A DNA stretch of 62,737 nt from an uncultured bacterium. GTDB taxonomy: Bacteria > Actinomycetota > Coriobacteriia > Coriobacteriales > Coriobacteriaceae. Numbering within the stretch: the stretch's first letter is position 1; each line of letters starts with the position of its first letter. Location of the stretch: NCBI GenBank assembly GCA_905214435.1, contig CAJMMA010000008.1, positions 1 to 62,737 of the forward strand. The letters run 5' to 3'. Below, piece after piece: positions 50,442 to 58,782 of the stretch. The notes beneath the pieces are model-generated. The model was not told where the DNA came from. It saw only the letters and a program-made list of their open reading frames with translations, and did not search any database. The position numbers and the translations under genes are program-made.

Positions 50442-50754
50442 TGAGACCTCGGCCGATTTGCTGTCGCCAGTGACTCCTGGTGAGCTTCTCAAAGAGGAGT
50501 TTCTTGTTCCCATGGGCATTTCTCAATATCGTCTTGCGAAAGAGACCGGGATTCCGGCTCAGCGTATCGGGCAGATTGTCTTGGGAAAACGTCGCGTGAC
50601 GGCCGACACCGACCTCCGTCTTTGCCGTTATTTTGGCCTGACGGATGGTTATTGGCTGCGCGCTCAGGTGGCGTTTGACCTTGAGGCCGAGAAAAGGCGG
50701 ATCGAACCAGAACTCGATAAGATCGTTCCTGTTCAGCAGGCCATCGCACTGTAG
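50413..50754 (+). CDS. higA: HigA-family antitoxin (XRE helix-turn-helix)
   Basis: A 113-aa protein. VTPGELLKEEFLVPMGISQYRLAKETGIPAQRIGQIVLGKRRVTADTDLRLCRYFGL is the HigA HTH region (given here as the block of residues 20-75). A C-terminal helical part binds the toxin. I start at ATG 50413, inside the toxin gene; the frame further upstream is a shadow of higB. It should repress its own promoter through the upstream palindromes. Confidence 0.92.
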   Translation: MSKSSIITSDETSADLLSPVTPGELLKEEFLVPMGISQYRLAKETGIPAQRIGQIVLGKRRVTADTDLRLCRYFGLTDGYWLRAQVAFDLEAEKRRIEPELDKIVPVQQAIAL

Positions 50755-50763
50755 TGCTCAAAG

Positions 50764-51102
50764 ATGATGGGGATGGCGATGAGGCGACGTCGGCAATCTG
50801 CCGTATATAGTCCGGGTGGATGCGGGTGCGGTTTGCTGCTGCTTCCGGTCATCGCTGTGAGCATTGGCGTGATGTTTGTGCTTGCTGGGCTGGCTGCAGC
50901 AGCGCTTGTGCTGTTGATTGCGGCCATTGGCGTGACGATTTGGCTCTGCCGCAATCGCGAGCAACGCCGTGCCGACGGTAAAACCAATGTCGGATGGGCT
51001 ATCTTTTTGGTTGTCACCTACCTATTGAGTATCAGTTATCTGGCGTTCTTTATCTTGTTGCTTGTGAGCACCTTTACCGGGGAATCCGTAACGGTGGGGT
51101 AG
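50764..51102 (+). CDS. small membrane protein of unknown function
   Basis: Up to 112 aa, with several possible ATGs between 50764 and 50779. A basic start (RRRRQSAVYSPGGCGCG) leads into two adjacent hydrophobic helices (about residues 22-62), then a basic loop (CRNREQRRADGK) and a third helix (about 76-100). No family recognised. It begins 10 bp after higA and may be co-transcribed. Confidence 0.6.
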   Translation: MMGMAMRRRRQSAVYSPGGCGCGLLLLPVIAVSIGVMFVLAGLAAAALVLLIAAIGVTIWLCRNREQRRADGKTNVGWAIFLVVTYLLSISYLAFFILLLVSTFTGESVTVG

Positions 51103-51414
51103 GCTTCGACGAGCTTCTTGAGGATGAAGCGAGGGGCGGACTCTGAATGAACCGCGCCCCGCATCAACAAGTTTCATTCGTTGTGTAGCAATCCGAATGT
51201 ACAAGCGTTTGGCGTGAGAGCACCGCCGCCAGCAACGCGGGGAGGCAGGCTGCAATCGCCAGCCCCCATGCCAGCTCATCGCAATAGATTCCATAAGGAC
51301 TCCCCAACAGGACATAGGCCAACTTGCGAGTTCATTATCCGCTGCGGTCACAAATCAGCTGGCAACTGAGTAATCGGCCTAAAGCACGGGGTAAAATACG
51401 CTAAAGAGGAAGGA
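51103..51414. other. 312-bp intergenic stretch without a supported gene
   Basis: No frame here has both a ribosome site and protein-like composition on either strand. The right end has TAAAATACGC near 51390 and AGAGGAAGGA just before 51415, probably the promoter and ribosome site of the next gene. GGGGCGGACTCTGAATGAACCGCGCCCC around 51134-51161 is a GC stem, a possible terminator for the preceding membrane protein but without a good T-run. Confidence 0.5.
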
Positions 51415-51924
51415 ATGGAGACTGAAATGGAAGAGTTCGAGCTCAAGGACGAGCAGCAGGAAGAGAGCGTGAAGACAACGCTGACGGAAACCGACCTTGA
51501 GCTTGACGATGCGGAAAAGAAGCCTCTCATGCAGGCCACCCGAGAAAAGGTGGAAGCCATTGCCGGTAACGTTAAGGAGGGCGCAGCGAAAGCCGTTCAA
51601 TTCGTCAAAGAACATAAGAAGATTGCCGCCGGGACGGTTGCTGTCATTGGGGCTGTCGCCTACGTTGCCAACAACTCGCATGAGAAAGATCAGCTGCTGG
51701 AAAAGAATGCTCGGCTGACGGAAGAAAACGCTCAGCTGTCAGACGATCTCGTAATAGAGCGCGAGGTCTCAGACCGTTTGGCATCGCGAGTGGTTGAGCT
51801 CGAGAATCTCTGCGATGAGAAAGACGACTATTTCCGAGAGACGATTTCGGACGGACTGCGTCATGGAAGTTCCCTTGCCGGAAAGCACATGGCCGATCGA
51901 AGGCAATATCTCAATGAAGAGTAG
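51415..51924 (+). CDS. hypothetical coiled-coil protein with a central hydrophobic segment
   Basis: A 169-aa acidic protein. Residues 1-35 are Glu-rich, residues 40-62 a helix (ATREKVEAIAGNVKEGAAKA), and residues 70-85 a short hydrophobic stretch (IAAGTVAVIGAVAYVA) that may insert in the membrane. Residues 90-135 are a coiled coil (LLEKNARLTEENAQLSDDL). ATG 51427 is an alternative start. Not recognised. Stands alone. Confidence 0.65.
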   Translation: METEMEEFELKDEQQEESVKTTLTETDLELDDAEKKPLMQATREKVEAIAGNVKEGAAKAVQFVKEHKKIAAGTVAVIGAVAYVANNSHEKDQLLEKNARLTEENAQLSDDLVIEREVSDRLASRVVELENLCDEKDDYFRETISDGLRHGSSLAGKHMADRRQYLNEE

Positions 51925-52073
51925 GCCGGTTCTTACTACGCGCCATTACGCCCCAACGTCCAGCCTGCACCGCTGGGGCGGCGCACTCATTCCTGGCAGC
52001 AGCGAAGGAAAGACGCCTGCGTAGCCGTCGGGGGTGCTATTTGGTGCAGTTTCAAGCCTCATCCAGCCGTCAG

Positions 52074-52414
52074 CTAGCCCGCCTGCCCCTCGTCGTCGCG
52101 GCACATCGCGCGCATCGTTTGCTTTGAGTCGCAGGCCGTGTCATTGCCGCCCACGATGGCCTTGTGGTTGTTGAATGTGGTTGGGCCCATGTGACCCTTG
52201 GGCGGTTCTCAGCCCGCATCTACCAGGATTCTATCGAGCTCGTTTGAGCATCGAGCGCGTAGGGCATGCTCGAGAGCGTCGTCGCCCGCATGGACCACGC
52301 CGCGCAGGTTCGTCGTGTCGGAAATCGAGGCAAGACGCTGCAGCCGTAGAACCAGTAGTTCAAATCGATGTTGGCAAGCCTCGAGGTGTCATCGGCGATG
52401 GACACGCGCTTCAT
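52074..52414 (-). pseudogene. possible frameshifted gene remnant
   Basis: Within the 597-bp gap 51925-52521, three protein-like pieces lie in different minus-strand frames: MKRVSIADDTSRLANIDLNY from 52414, then ISDTTNLRGVVHAGDDALEH ending at a stop at 52209, then a 38-codon piece MGPTTFNNHKAIVGGNDTAC from 52190 to 52074. Each has natural composition but none makes a full gene, as expected for a decayed gene. The parent family is not recognised. The remaining parts of the gap show nothing I can support, except the hairpin at 52463. Confidence 0.35.
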
Positions 52415-52462
52415 GCTCTTCTATACGGCAACCTTAGCTCTCAGCTAATGAATTCAAGTTTA

Positions 52463-52516
52463 ATCCTTCCTACGATGTGCTGTGTGCCGGCGCGGTAGCC
52501 GGATCGTAGGAAGGAT
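52463..52516 (+). promoter_or_regulatory. 14-bp hairpin burying the ribosome-binding site of the DUF4352 lipoprotein
   Basis: ATCCTTCCTACGAT at 52463-52476 is perfectly complementary to ATCGTAGGAAGGAT at 52503-52516. The right arm contains the ribosome site AGGAAGGA (52508-52515), six bases from the ATG at 52522. An inner CCGG/CCGG pair extends the fold. Translation should require opening of this stem. Confidence 0.75.
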
Positions 52517-52521
52517 GCATA

Positions 52522-53064
52522 ATGAAAAAGCTCGAAAACGAAGTGCTGCTGAGCCGTCGCGCTGCACTGGGCGCATTCGCCACCGTCGCCTTGGGGACTG
52601 CCGGTCTTCTTGCCGGTTGTGGTAGCGATAAGGCGACCGTCACCGAGGACGCTGGCGATGGCGAGAAGAAGGAAGAGGCGAAGAAGGAAGAGCGGTCTAC
52701 GACTGACCTGGCGGTTGGTGCGACGGTGACCACGGCTGCCGGTCTTTCCGTCGTTGTCGATTCTGTCCAGCCCGGCCTCACAAATTATGACGGTTCGATC
52801 ATGACGGGCATTCACGTCACGTACGTCAACAATGGCGATGAGGGCGCAGATTACAACATCTACGACTGGAAGGGCGAGGACGCCAACGGCGCTCAGCAGA
52901 ATCAGGGTTACTACAGCGAGGGCTCCGATGAGCTGCAGTCTGGTACCCTTTCCGCCGGTGGCTCCGTGGCGGGCAATATCTACTTTGATGGCGATATCAA
53001 GAAGGCACTGTATTTTGCCAACATGTTTGATAAGTCTGCCACTGCAAGCTGGGTGCTGGCCTAG
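52522..53064 (+). CDS. DUF4352-like secreted lipoprotein
   Basis: A 180-aa protein. The signal contains LSRRAALGAFATVALG (Tat-like twin arginine) and the lipobox LLAGCGS. A Lys/Glu-rich linker is followed by an immunoglobulin-like beta domain (VGATVTTAAGLSVVVDSVQPG, GIHVTYVNNGDEGADYNIYDWKGED, LSAGGSVAGNIYFDG). This is the DUF4352/telluride-resistance-like extracellular fold; the role is unknown. Its ribosome site is locked in a 14-bp hairpin. The next gene pair (HTH protein, kinase) may share its transcript. Confidence 0.8.
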   Translation: MKKLENEVLLSRRAALGAFATVALGTAGLLAGCGSDKATVTEDAGDGEKKEEAKKEERSTTDLAVGATVTTAAGLSVVVDSVQPGLTNYDGSIMTGIHVTYVNNGDEGADYNIYDWKGEDANGAQQNQGYYSEGSDELQSGTLSAGGSVAGNIYFDGDIKKALYFANMFDKSATASWVLA

Positions 53065-53103
53065 CATGTCGCTACCGTTGCGCCGGATGGGAGGTGAGAT
53101 CGT

Positions 53104-53526
53104 ATGCCCGATAAAAAGCTGACCGAGGAGTTGCTCAACGAGCTTCTCGATGCGCCGAACATCGATGGCTATATCAGGGAGCACGACTTTGCCGCCCCGT
53201 CGCTTTCGGACTACCTGAAGCAGCTACTGCAGGAAAAGGGCTTGGAGCGCTCGCGCGTGGTTCGTATGGCCGATCTCAATGAGACCTTTGGCTATCAGAT
53301 CTTTACCGGTGCGCGTCATCCGAGTCGCAATAAGGTGCTGCAGATTGCCTTTGCGATGGCGCTGACCCTCAAAGAGACCAACCGTGCGCTGACGGCTGCC
53401 GGGGTAAGCGTCCTTAACTGCAAGGACCGCCGCGATGCGATTATCATATTTTGCATCGATCGCGGGTGCAGCCTCCAAAAGGTCAACGAGGAACTGTATC
53501 GCTTTGGCGAGGAGACGGTGAGTTAG
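53104..53526 (+). CDS. helix-turn-helix protein paired with a Ser/Thr kinase
   Basis: A 140-aa protein. An N-terminal segment (NELLDAPNIDGYIREHDF) precedes an XRE-like HTH (LSDYLKQLLQEKGLERSRVVRMADLNETFGYQIFTGARHPSRNKVLQIAFAM, residues about 35-85) and a C-terminal helical part ending in RDAIIIFCIDRGCSLQKVNEELYRFGEETVS. I recall this small HTH family next to Hanks-type kinases in other gut bacteria. It may be a regulator or target of the kinase. GGGAGG precedes the ATG. Confidence 0.75.
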   Translation: MPDKKLTEELLNELLDAPNIDGYIREHDFAAPSLSDYLKQLLQEKGLERSRVVRMADLNETFGYQIFTGARHPSRNKVLQIAFAMALTLKETNRALTAAGVSVLNCKDRRDAIIIFCIDRGCSLQKVNEELYRFGEETVS

Positions 53527-53624
53527 CGGCTGATATCTGAGCCGGCGGAGCTGTCGAACAGCGATGCAAACGAACGGGGCGCGGATGCCATGGGGTGTCT
53601 GCGCCCTGCGCTATGATGGAGGCT

Positions 53625-55004
53625 ATGGATACTCAGACCCCAACATATTCCGATGACGAGCTGACCGCAGCGCTTGCCGAGCACCTGGCGTCGCTCGATC
53701 GCGACGACAGCTATCGCGTGGAGCGAGTGCTTAAGCGCTCGTCCGTTGAAACAACCGAGCTCGTGTACTTTGAAGGAACCGGCGGTGGTTCGCTCGGCCC
53801 CTTTGTCCGTAAACGCATCGATGCTTCGGCTCAAATCGGCGGGGCATACGAGCGTCTGTTTGTCGCTCAGCGGGCGGGCAGGCGTTTTGAGCACCTGCCC
53901 AGAATCGTCGATTGTCGTCGTGTGGGCGACGATCTCAACGTAGTTATGGAATACATCGAAGGGGAGACGCTCGGGGCGCTGGTGGACCGTCTGGGAGCCA
54001 CCCCCGATTATGCACGTGAATTGTATCCTGCCCTTTGCGACGCCGTGGGCGAGCTCCACGCCGGTTTTGCAATGGCGGGGGAGACGTCGGCGCCGGTGAT
54101 CCATCGCGACCTCAAGCCATCGAATATCATCGTGACAGGTGCGAGCCGTACGCTCGATGAGGGCCTGACGTTTTCATCGCTGGTGATTATCGACTTGGGG
54201 ATCGCGCGCGTATGGCGCGATGGCGCCGATGCCGACACCGTCAAGTTTGGCACGCGACCCTATGCGCCGCCCGAGCAGTATGGGTTTGGGCAGACGAGTG
54301 TGCGCAGCGACGTCTACGCACTTGGCGCCCTGTTGTTCTTCTGCTTGACGGGAATCGACCCTAAACCAGGGCTCGACATGCGCGAGCAATGCGAGGCGCG
54401 TGGCATTCCCACTCCACTTGCCGATGCCGTCTGCATGTCGATGGCGCTCGACCCGGCTAAGCGTTTTGCGAGTGCGGAAGCGTTGGGACGGGCTACGCGC
54501 GCGGCATACGATCTGAGTCGCCCCGTGCGGCCTCCTGCGCCTGCGCCTGTCCGTACTCCAGACTCGGAGACGGTGTTGACGCCCCAAGGGCTCCAGAACC
54601 CCGCAGGGCTTCCTAGGCCTGCCGCCTCTGTTGCATGCGGTCTGCTCTCTCGCGTTCCGGAGTCTCTGGGGCGCATTTGGAATACGCTTGTCTGCTTCTC
54701 GCTACTTGTGTTCTTTGCCGGAAGTCACTTTGCCGTCTTTCACCCCACGGGAGCAAACCAAAGCTACCCGACGTGGCTTCTCATAATCGAGTATTTTTTC
54801 TTTGTCGATGGCCTTATGGTGCTTATGCATTTTGCGCTGCTCGATAAGCGCCGTCTTCGTCGGCGATTCGTACTGCTCGACAGCTATCGCGGCAAGAAAC
54901 TCGCGAAACTCTGGCTCAAGGCATTGGGTGTGCTGCTCCTATGCATGATCGTCATAGTCGCGGTTGCCAATGCGACCGGCGTCGTCGATACCTCCGCTAC
55001 CTAA
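53625..55004 (+). CDS. membrane-anchored Hanks-type serine/threonine protein kinase
   Basis: About 459 aa. The kinase domain spans residues 30-300: RKRID with the ATP-site lysine, VIHRDLKPSNIIV (catalytic loop, near residue 160), IIDLGIAR (DLG in place of DFG), GTRPYAPPEQYGFGQTSVRSDVYALG (activation segment). A Pro-rich linker and two or three membrane helices follow (about 355-455). There are no PASTA repeats, so it is not a PknB/StkP type. The start is uncertain: GGAGG is only two bases from ATG 53625; the frame is open to 53595. Substrate unknown; the adjacent HTH protein is a candidate. Confidence 0.88.
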   Translation: MDTQTPTYSDDELTAALAEHLASLDRDDSYRVERVLKRSSVETTELVYFEGTGGGSLGPFVRKRIDASAQIGGAYERLFVAQRAGRRFEHLPRIVDCRRVGDDLNVVMEYIEGETLGALVDRLGATPDYARELYPALCDAVGELHAGFAMAGETSAPVIHRDLKPSNIIVTGASRTLDEGLTFSSLVIIDLGIARVWRDGADADTVKFGTRPYAPPEQYGFGQTSVRSDVYALGALLFFCLTGIDPKPGLDMREQCEARGIPTPLADAVCMSMALDPAKRFASAEALGRATRAAYDLSRPVRPPAPAPVRTPDSETVLTPQGLQNPAGLPRPAASVACGLLSRVPESLGRIWNTLVCFSLLVFFAGSHFAVFHPTGANQSYPTWLLIIEYFFFVDGLMVLMHFALLDKRRLRRRFVLLDSYRGKKLAKLWLKALGVLLLCMIVIVAVANATGVVDTSAT

Positions 55005-55007
55005 AAG

Positions 55008-55031
55008 AAAAGGGCCCCATTGGGGCCCTTT
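55008..55031. terminator. bidirectional intrinsic terminator
   Basis: AAAGGGCCCC and GGGGCCCTTT pair around ATT between the convergent kinase and PcsB-like genes. Confidence 0.85.
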
Positions 55032-55041
55032 GCAGTTGCGC

Positions 55042-56175
55042 TTAGATGCGGTTCATCTGAGCGGCGACTTTGTTATACCAGTCCTGCCACGTGGGCGGGC
55101 AGTACTTTTTGGCCGCTGCCGGAGTAAGGGTGGAGCCGTAGTTGGCACCCAGATAGGCAACGTGAGCGGAGATGCCCTCGCTCCAGCTGCCAAAGCTGCG
55201 CCAACCGCCGCCACGGGCGCTCCAGCCCCAGGCGTTGTAAGAATTGGCGCAATAAGCACCTTTGGTGCTCTCGATACAGGCGATGGCGGGGGACCAACGG
55301 GGGTCGACACCGGTATTCCAGGCGGCGACGGCAAAGTTATAGCCCTGGCCTGCCATGGGGGAGCCGGCAAGATAATTGTCGATGCGGCTCGTCCACTCAT
55401 TAATGAACGAATCGTAATCGGAACTACCGGTATTGGAGTTGTTCACCGTGGTGTCTATGGTGGTGTTGGTGTTGGTGGCCTGGCTGCTGGAATTGCCGCC
55501 GCTTACGCCCTCGCCCGAGAGCTTCTCGGCGGCAGCGGCCTTATCGGCCTCAAGCTTGGCAAGCTCGGCGGCATTTTCCTGCTCGGCTTTTGCCTGTGCC
55601 TCGCTGCGGAGCTGCTGGGCCTGCGCCAGCGCATCCTCGGCGTTTTTCTGCTCTGCCTCAAGCTGTGACTTGGCCTGCTGGAGCTCGGCCTTGTTCTGCT
55701 CGAGTTCGGTTTGCATATTATTGAGCTCTTCGATCTCGTTGACGCTCGAGCTCGTGATCTGGTTGGTGTATTTGCAGGTCGTGATGAACTCACCCAGGCT
55801 CTGCGCATTGACCAGGAAGCTCACGATGGGATTGGTGCCCTTCTGATACTTGTACAGATCGCGCATGGCGGAGCTTGCCTTGGCCTGCTGCTCGGGAAGC
55901 TTAGCCTCGATTTCCTCGATGCTTGCCTCGTTGGAGTCAATCTGCTTTTGCAGGTCATCGAGTTTGGTGCGGGCGTCGTTGTAGGCGCTCGTGGCGGCTT
56001 CGATCTTCTGCTGGGCTGCGGAAAGCTGGTCCTGCGTTGCCTGCGAGGCGGCATACGCCGCAACGGGGGAGAGCATCGGCGTGGCCGTCAGCGCAACGGC
56101 GAGCGCGGCGCTCGTGATGATACGAGCCGGCTTCGACGCAATGAGCGCTGCGGTGCGATGATTCGAATGCTGCAT
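55042..56175 (-). CDS. secreted PcsB-like coiled-coil protein with C-terminal lysozyme/amidase-like domain
   Basis: About 377 aa. A long signal peptide ends near VAAYAAS. Residues 45-230 are coiled coil typical of PcsB/FtsX-associated proteins (AAQQKIEAATSAYNDARTKLDDLQ in part, and MRDLYKYQKGTNPIVSFLVNAQSLGEFITTC). A Ser/Asn/Thr linker leads to a C-terminal domain of about 110 residues (WSPAIACIESTKGAYC, YNAWGWSARGGGWRSFGSWSEGISAHVAYLG) like lysozyme-fold peptidoglycan hydrolases. It probably acts in cell separation. ATG 56175 follows AGAGGG; ATG 56190 contains that ribosome site. Two palindromes lie upstream. Confidence 0.8.
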   Translation of the reverse strand: MQHSNHRTAALIASKPARIITSAALAVALTATPMLSPVAAYAASQATQDQLSAAQQKIEAATSAYNDARTKLDDLQKQIDSNEASIEEIEAKLPEQQAKASSAMRDLYKYQKGTNPIVSFLVNAQSLGEFITTCKYTNQITSSSVNEIEELNNMQTELEQNKAELQQAKSQLEAEQKNAEDALAQAQQLRSEAQAKAEQENAAELAKLEADKAAAAEKLSGEGVSGGNSSSQATNTNTTIDTTVNNSNTGSSDYDSFINEWTSRIDNYLAGSPMAGQGYNFAVAAWNTGVDPRWSPAIACIESTKGAYCANSYNAWGWSARGGGWRSFGSWSEGISAHVAYLGANYGSTLTPAAAKKYCPPTWQDWYNKVAAQMNRI

Positions 56176-56245
56176 CCAGTCCCTCTGCAATCAATCGTAG
56201 GTTATGGTTCGAACGGTATTCTACTACTGCTTTCGACCTCAACTT

Positions 56246-56282
56246 GAACCTTAAAGGTTCCAAAGGGTCAAGTTGAACTTGA
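56246..56282. promoter_or_regulatory. two adjacent 15-bp palindromes upstream of the PcsB-like gene
   Basis: GAACCTTAAAGGTTC at 56246-56260 and TCAAGTTGAACTTGA at 56268-56282 are each perfect 7+1+7 palindromes, centres 22 bp apart (two helical turns). GAGTTCAACTTTAACG near 56329 is a related half-site. They lie in the 394-bp divergent gap 56176-56569 and look like tandem operator sites. The rest of the gap has no supported gene; its right end carries the ribosome site of the ATP-grasp gene. Confidence 0.55.
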
Positions 56283-56569
56283 GGCTTTGGCTTTGACCTG
56301 CAGTTATGATGAATTGTTGAGAAACCATAGAGTTCAACTTTAACGTTACGGGGGCCTGTTTGCGGACGGGCTTTCGGTCGTGAAAGCTATCTCAACAGGG
56401 GGTTTGCGGCTACAAGGCCCCATCGCGGTGAGTGCGGCTTTATGCTGGACGATCACGTCGATTGCCATAGATACGGTGGAGCTTTGGGCGCCGGCGGCTT
56501 GGCACGCTAGAATAAATCAGTTGCGCAAAGACCGCCCGTTGTGTGGGCAGTTCATGATAGGAAGTTTCC

Positions 56570-57826
56570 ATGGCATTGCAGTTTACAGAGCGCGAGTTCA
56601 TTCCCGTGCTGCTCGGAGGCGACATCAACGCCTATTCGGTGGCGCGCGCCTTCTACGAAGAGTACCAGGTCAAGAGTCTGGTCTTTGGCAAGTACCAGAC
56701 GGGTCCCGCTTACCGCAGCCAGATTATCGACTACACGCCCAACGTGGGTATCGACACCATGCCCGTGATGCTCAAAACCGTCAACGGCATTGCCCAAGCG
56801 CATGCCGACAAGACGATTGTCCTTGTGGGCTGTGGCGATAACTATGTTGCCCTCGTGGCTCAGGCCAAGGATGCCCATGAGCTGGCGGATAACATCGTCG
56901 CGCCTTACGCTCCCTACAGCATGCTTGAGCAGTGTCAGAAGAAGGAGATCTTCTACGAGCTGTGCGAGAAGCACGGCGTGCCCTATCCGCATACCTTTAC
57001 CTTCACCATGGCGATGCTGAATGCCCAAGGCGAGGCACCTGCCGAAGTGCTCGACCAGATCGATTTTCCTTACCCGATGATCCTGAAGCCTTCCGACGGC
57101 ATCATGTGGTGGCAGCACGAGTTCGAGGGCCAGAAAAAGGCCTATGAGATTGCCGACCGTGCCGAGCTGGAACAGGTCATTCGCGACTCGTATGCCAGCG
57201 GCTACACCGACGACCTGATCTTGCAGGATCGCGTGCCCGGCAACGACGAGTATATGCGCGTGCTCACCAGCTATTCCGACCGCAACGGCAAGGTCCGCAT
57301 GATGTGCCTGGGCCATGTGCTGCTCGAGGAGCATCAGCCTCACGGTGTCGGCAACCACGCCTGCATCATCACCGAGCCCAATGACGAGCTCATGGGCGGC
57401 GTGCGCAAGTTGCTCGAGGACCTTCACTTTGTGGGTTATTCCAACTTTGACGTTAAGTACGACGAGCGCGACGGCTCGTTTAAGTTCTTCGATTTCAACA
57501 CGCGCCAAGGTCGCAGCAACTACTACGTCACTAACAGCGGCTTTAACGTTGCCAAGTATGTGGTGGACGAGTATGTGTTCAACCGCCCGTTTGAGCCGGA
57601 GTTTGTGACGGCGCAGGACGAGGCGCTGTGGATGGTCGTTCCCATGGGCGTCGTCGACAAGTACGTCAAGGATCCCGAGCTGCGCGCTAAGGTGCATCGC
57701 CTGGACAAGGAAGGCAAGGGCGCCGACCCTTCGTTTATGAAGGGCGACTTTGTCTTTAACCGCTGGCTGCGCATGTGGCACACCAAGCTGCGCCACTTTA
57801 AGCTGTTCAAGACGTATTACAAGTAG
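56570..57826 (+). CDS. ATP-grasp carboxylate-amine ligase, probable D-aspartate ligase
   Basis: A 418-aa ATP-grasp enzyme. The N-terminal domain has FIPVLLGGDINAYSVARAFYEEYQ. The ATP-grasp part shows FPYPMILKPSDGIMWWQHEF (ATP-binding lysine), LILQDRVPGNDEYMRVLTSY and FKFFDFNTRQGRSNYYV (metal Asp/Asn). Relatives include D-aspartate ligase, which adds D-Asp to the third residue of the peptidoglycan stem. The next gene encodes an aspartate/glutamate racemase that could supply D-Asp, supporting this reading. The exact substrate is inferred. It is divergent from the PcsB-like wall hydrolase. Confidence 0.8.
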   Translation: MALQFTEREFIPVLLGGDINAYSVARAFYEEYQVKSLVFGKYQTGPAYRSQIIDYTPNVGIDTMPVMLKTVNGIAQAHADKTIVLVGCGDNYVALVAQAKDAHELADNIVAPYAPYSMLEQCQKKEIFYELCEKHGVPYPHTFTFTMAMLNAQGEAPAEVLDQIDFPYPMILKPSDGIMWWQHEFEGQKKAYEIADRAELEQVIRDSYASGYTDDLILQDRVPGNDEYMRVLTSYSDRNGKVRMMCLGHVLLEEHQPHGVGNHACIITEPNDELMGGVRKLLEDLHFVGYSNFDVKYDERDGSFKFFDFNTRQGRSNYYVTNSGFNVAKYVVDEYVFNRPFEPEFVTAQDEALWMVVPMGVVDKYVKDPELRAKVHRLDKEGKGADPSFMKGDFVFNRWLRMWHTKLRHFKLFKTYYK

Positions 57827-57910
57827 ATGAGTGCGGCGCCCGTCCGGTTTACATCGGGCGGGCGCGGGTATGATACGCGCAATTGCGCAAGCGTCACCAA
57901 GGAGGCGGCG

Positions 57911-58657
57911 ATGGAAAAGCTGGGAGTTATCGGCGGCATGGGCGCCGAGGCCACGTCATATTACTACGACCAGGTGGTGCGTCATACGGCTGCTGCCTGC
58001 GATCAGGAACATATCGACATGGTGGTGCTCTCCAAGTCGACCATGCCCGACCGCACGCTGGCCATTAAGACCGGCGAGCATGCCAAGCTGCTGGCGACCA
58101 TGAAAGAGTGTGCCCAGGCACTCGAGTCGCTGGGCTGTGCGCACATTGCCATTCCCTGCAACACGTCACACTACTTCTACGACCAGATCCAGTCGTTTAC
58201 GAAGGTGCCGATTATCCACATGCCGCGTGAGTCGGTGCGCTATGCCCTTGCGGGTGCGGTGATGGGGGAGTGCGAGTTCGACCCCAACCTGAGTATGCCG
58301 GCCGAGCCGGTGCGCAAGATTGGCATCATGGGCACCGACGGAACCGTGGGCGCGGGCGTCTACGGCCGCGAATGCGAGGCCGCGGGTGTTGAGGGTGTCT
58401 ATCCCAGCGAGAAACGTCAGAACGATGTGATGTCGCTTATCTACGATGATGTGAAGGCCGGACGTGAGCCCGATATGGATAAGTTCGACCGCGTGATGTG
58501 GGAGTTCGCCCGTAGCGGCTGCGACCGCGTCATTCTGGCCTGCACCGAGCTATCGGTGCTGCAGAAGTACCGAGAGATGTCCGAGATTACCCTCGACGCC
58601 ATGGATGTCCTGGTGCGCGAATCCATCATCCGCAGCGGCGCCCCCTACCGCCTCTAG
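57911..58657 (+). CDS. aspartate/glutamate racemase family protein
   Basis: A 248-aa racemase: LGVIGGMGAEATSYYYDQVV at the start, the two catalytic cysteines in IAIPCNTSHYFYDQIQ and VILACTELSVLQ, and KIGIMGTDGTVGAGVYG between. These are the marks of the cofactor-independent aspartate racemase group (RacD/YgeA) rather than essential MurI. AAGGAGG precedes the ATG at 57911, 84 bp after the ligase stop. Together they would make and attach D-aspartate. Confidence 0.87.
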   Translation: MEKLGVIGGMGAEATSYYYDQVVRHTAAACDQEHIDMVVLSKSTMPDRTLAIKTGEHAKLLATMKECAQALESLGCAHIAIPCNTSHYFYDQIQSFTKVPIIHMPRESVRYALAGAVMGECEFDPNLSMPAEPVRKIGIMGTDGTVGAGVYGRECEAAGVEGVYPSEKRQNDVMSLIYDDVKAGREPDMDKFDRVMWEFARSGCDRVILACTELSVLQKYREMSEITLDAMDVLVRESIIRSGAPYRL

Positions 58658-58663
58658 CTTCCG

Positions 58664-58700
58664 ACCTGCCAAAAAGGGACAGTTTTATTTTGGTGGGTTT
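58664..58700. repeat. palindromic intergenic repeat (CCTGCCAAAA family)
   Basis: ACCTGCCAAAA pairs with TTTTGGTGGGT using two wobble pairs, around AGGGACAGTTTTA. The motif set (CCTGCC, AAAGGGACAG, TTTGGCAGG) recurs near 18613-18633 and 19297-19358. Confidence 0.55.
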
Positions 58701-58716
58701 TATCTGGTGAAACAGT

Positions 58717-58754
58717 AAAGGCCTCGGCTCGTTTGGTGCGAGCCGAGGCCTTTT
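58717..58754. terminator. bidirectional intrinsic terminator
   Basis: AAAGGCCTCGGCTCG and CGAGCCGAGGCCTTT pair perfectly around TTTGGTG and are followed by T on the plus strand. The convergent ECF T-component gene ends at 58783. Confidence 0.9.
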
Positions 58755-58782
58755 GCGTTGGGCGGTTGCTGCCGGTGGCGAA

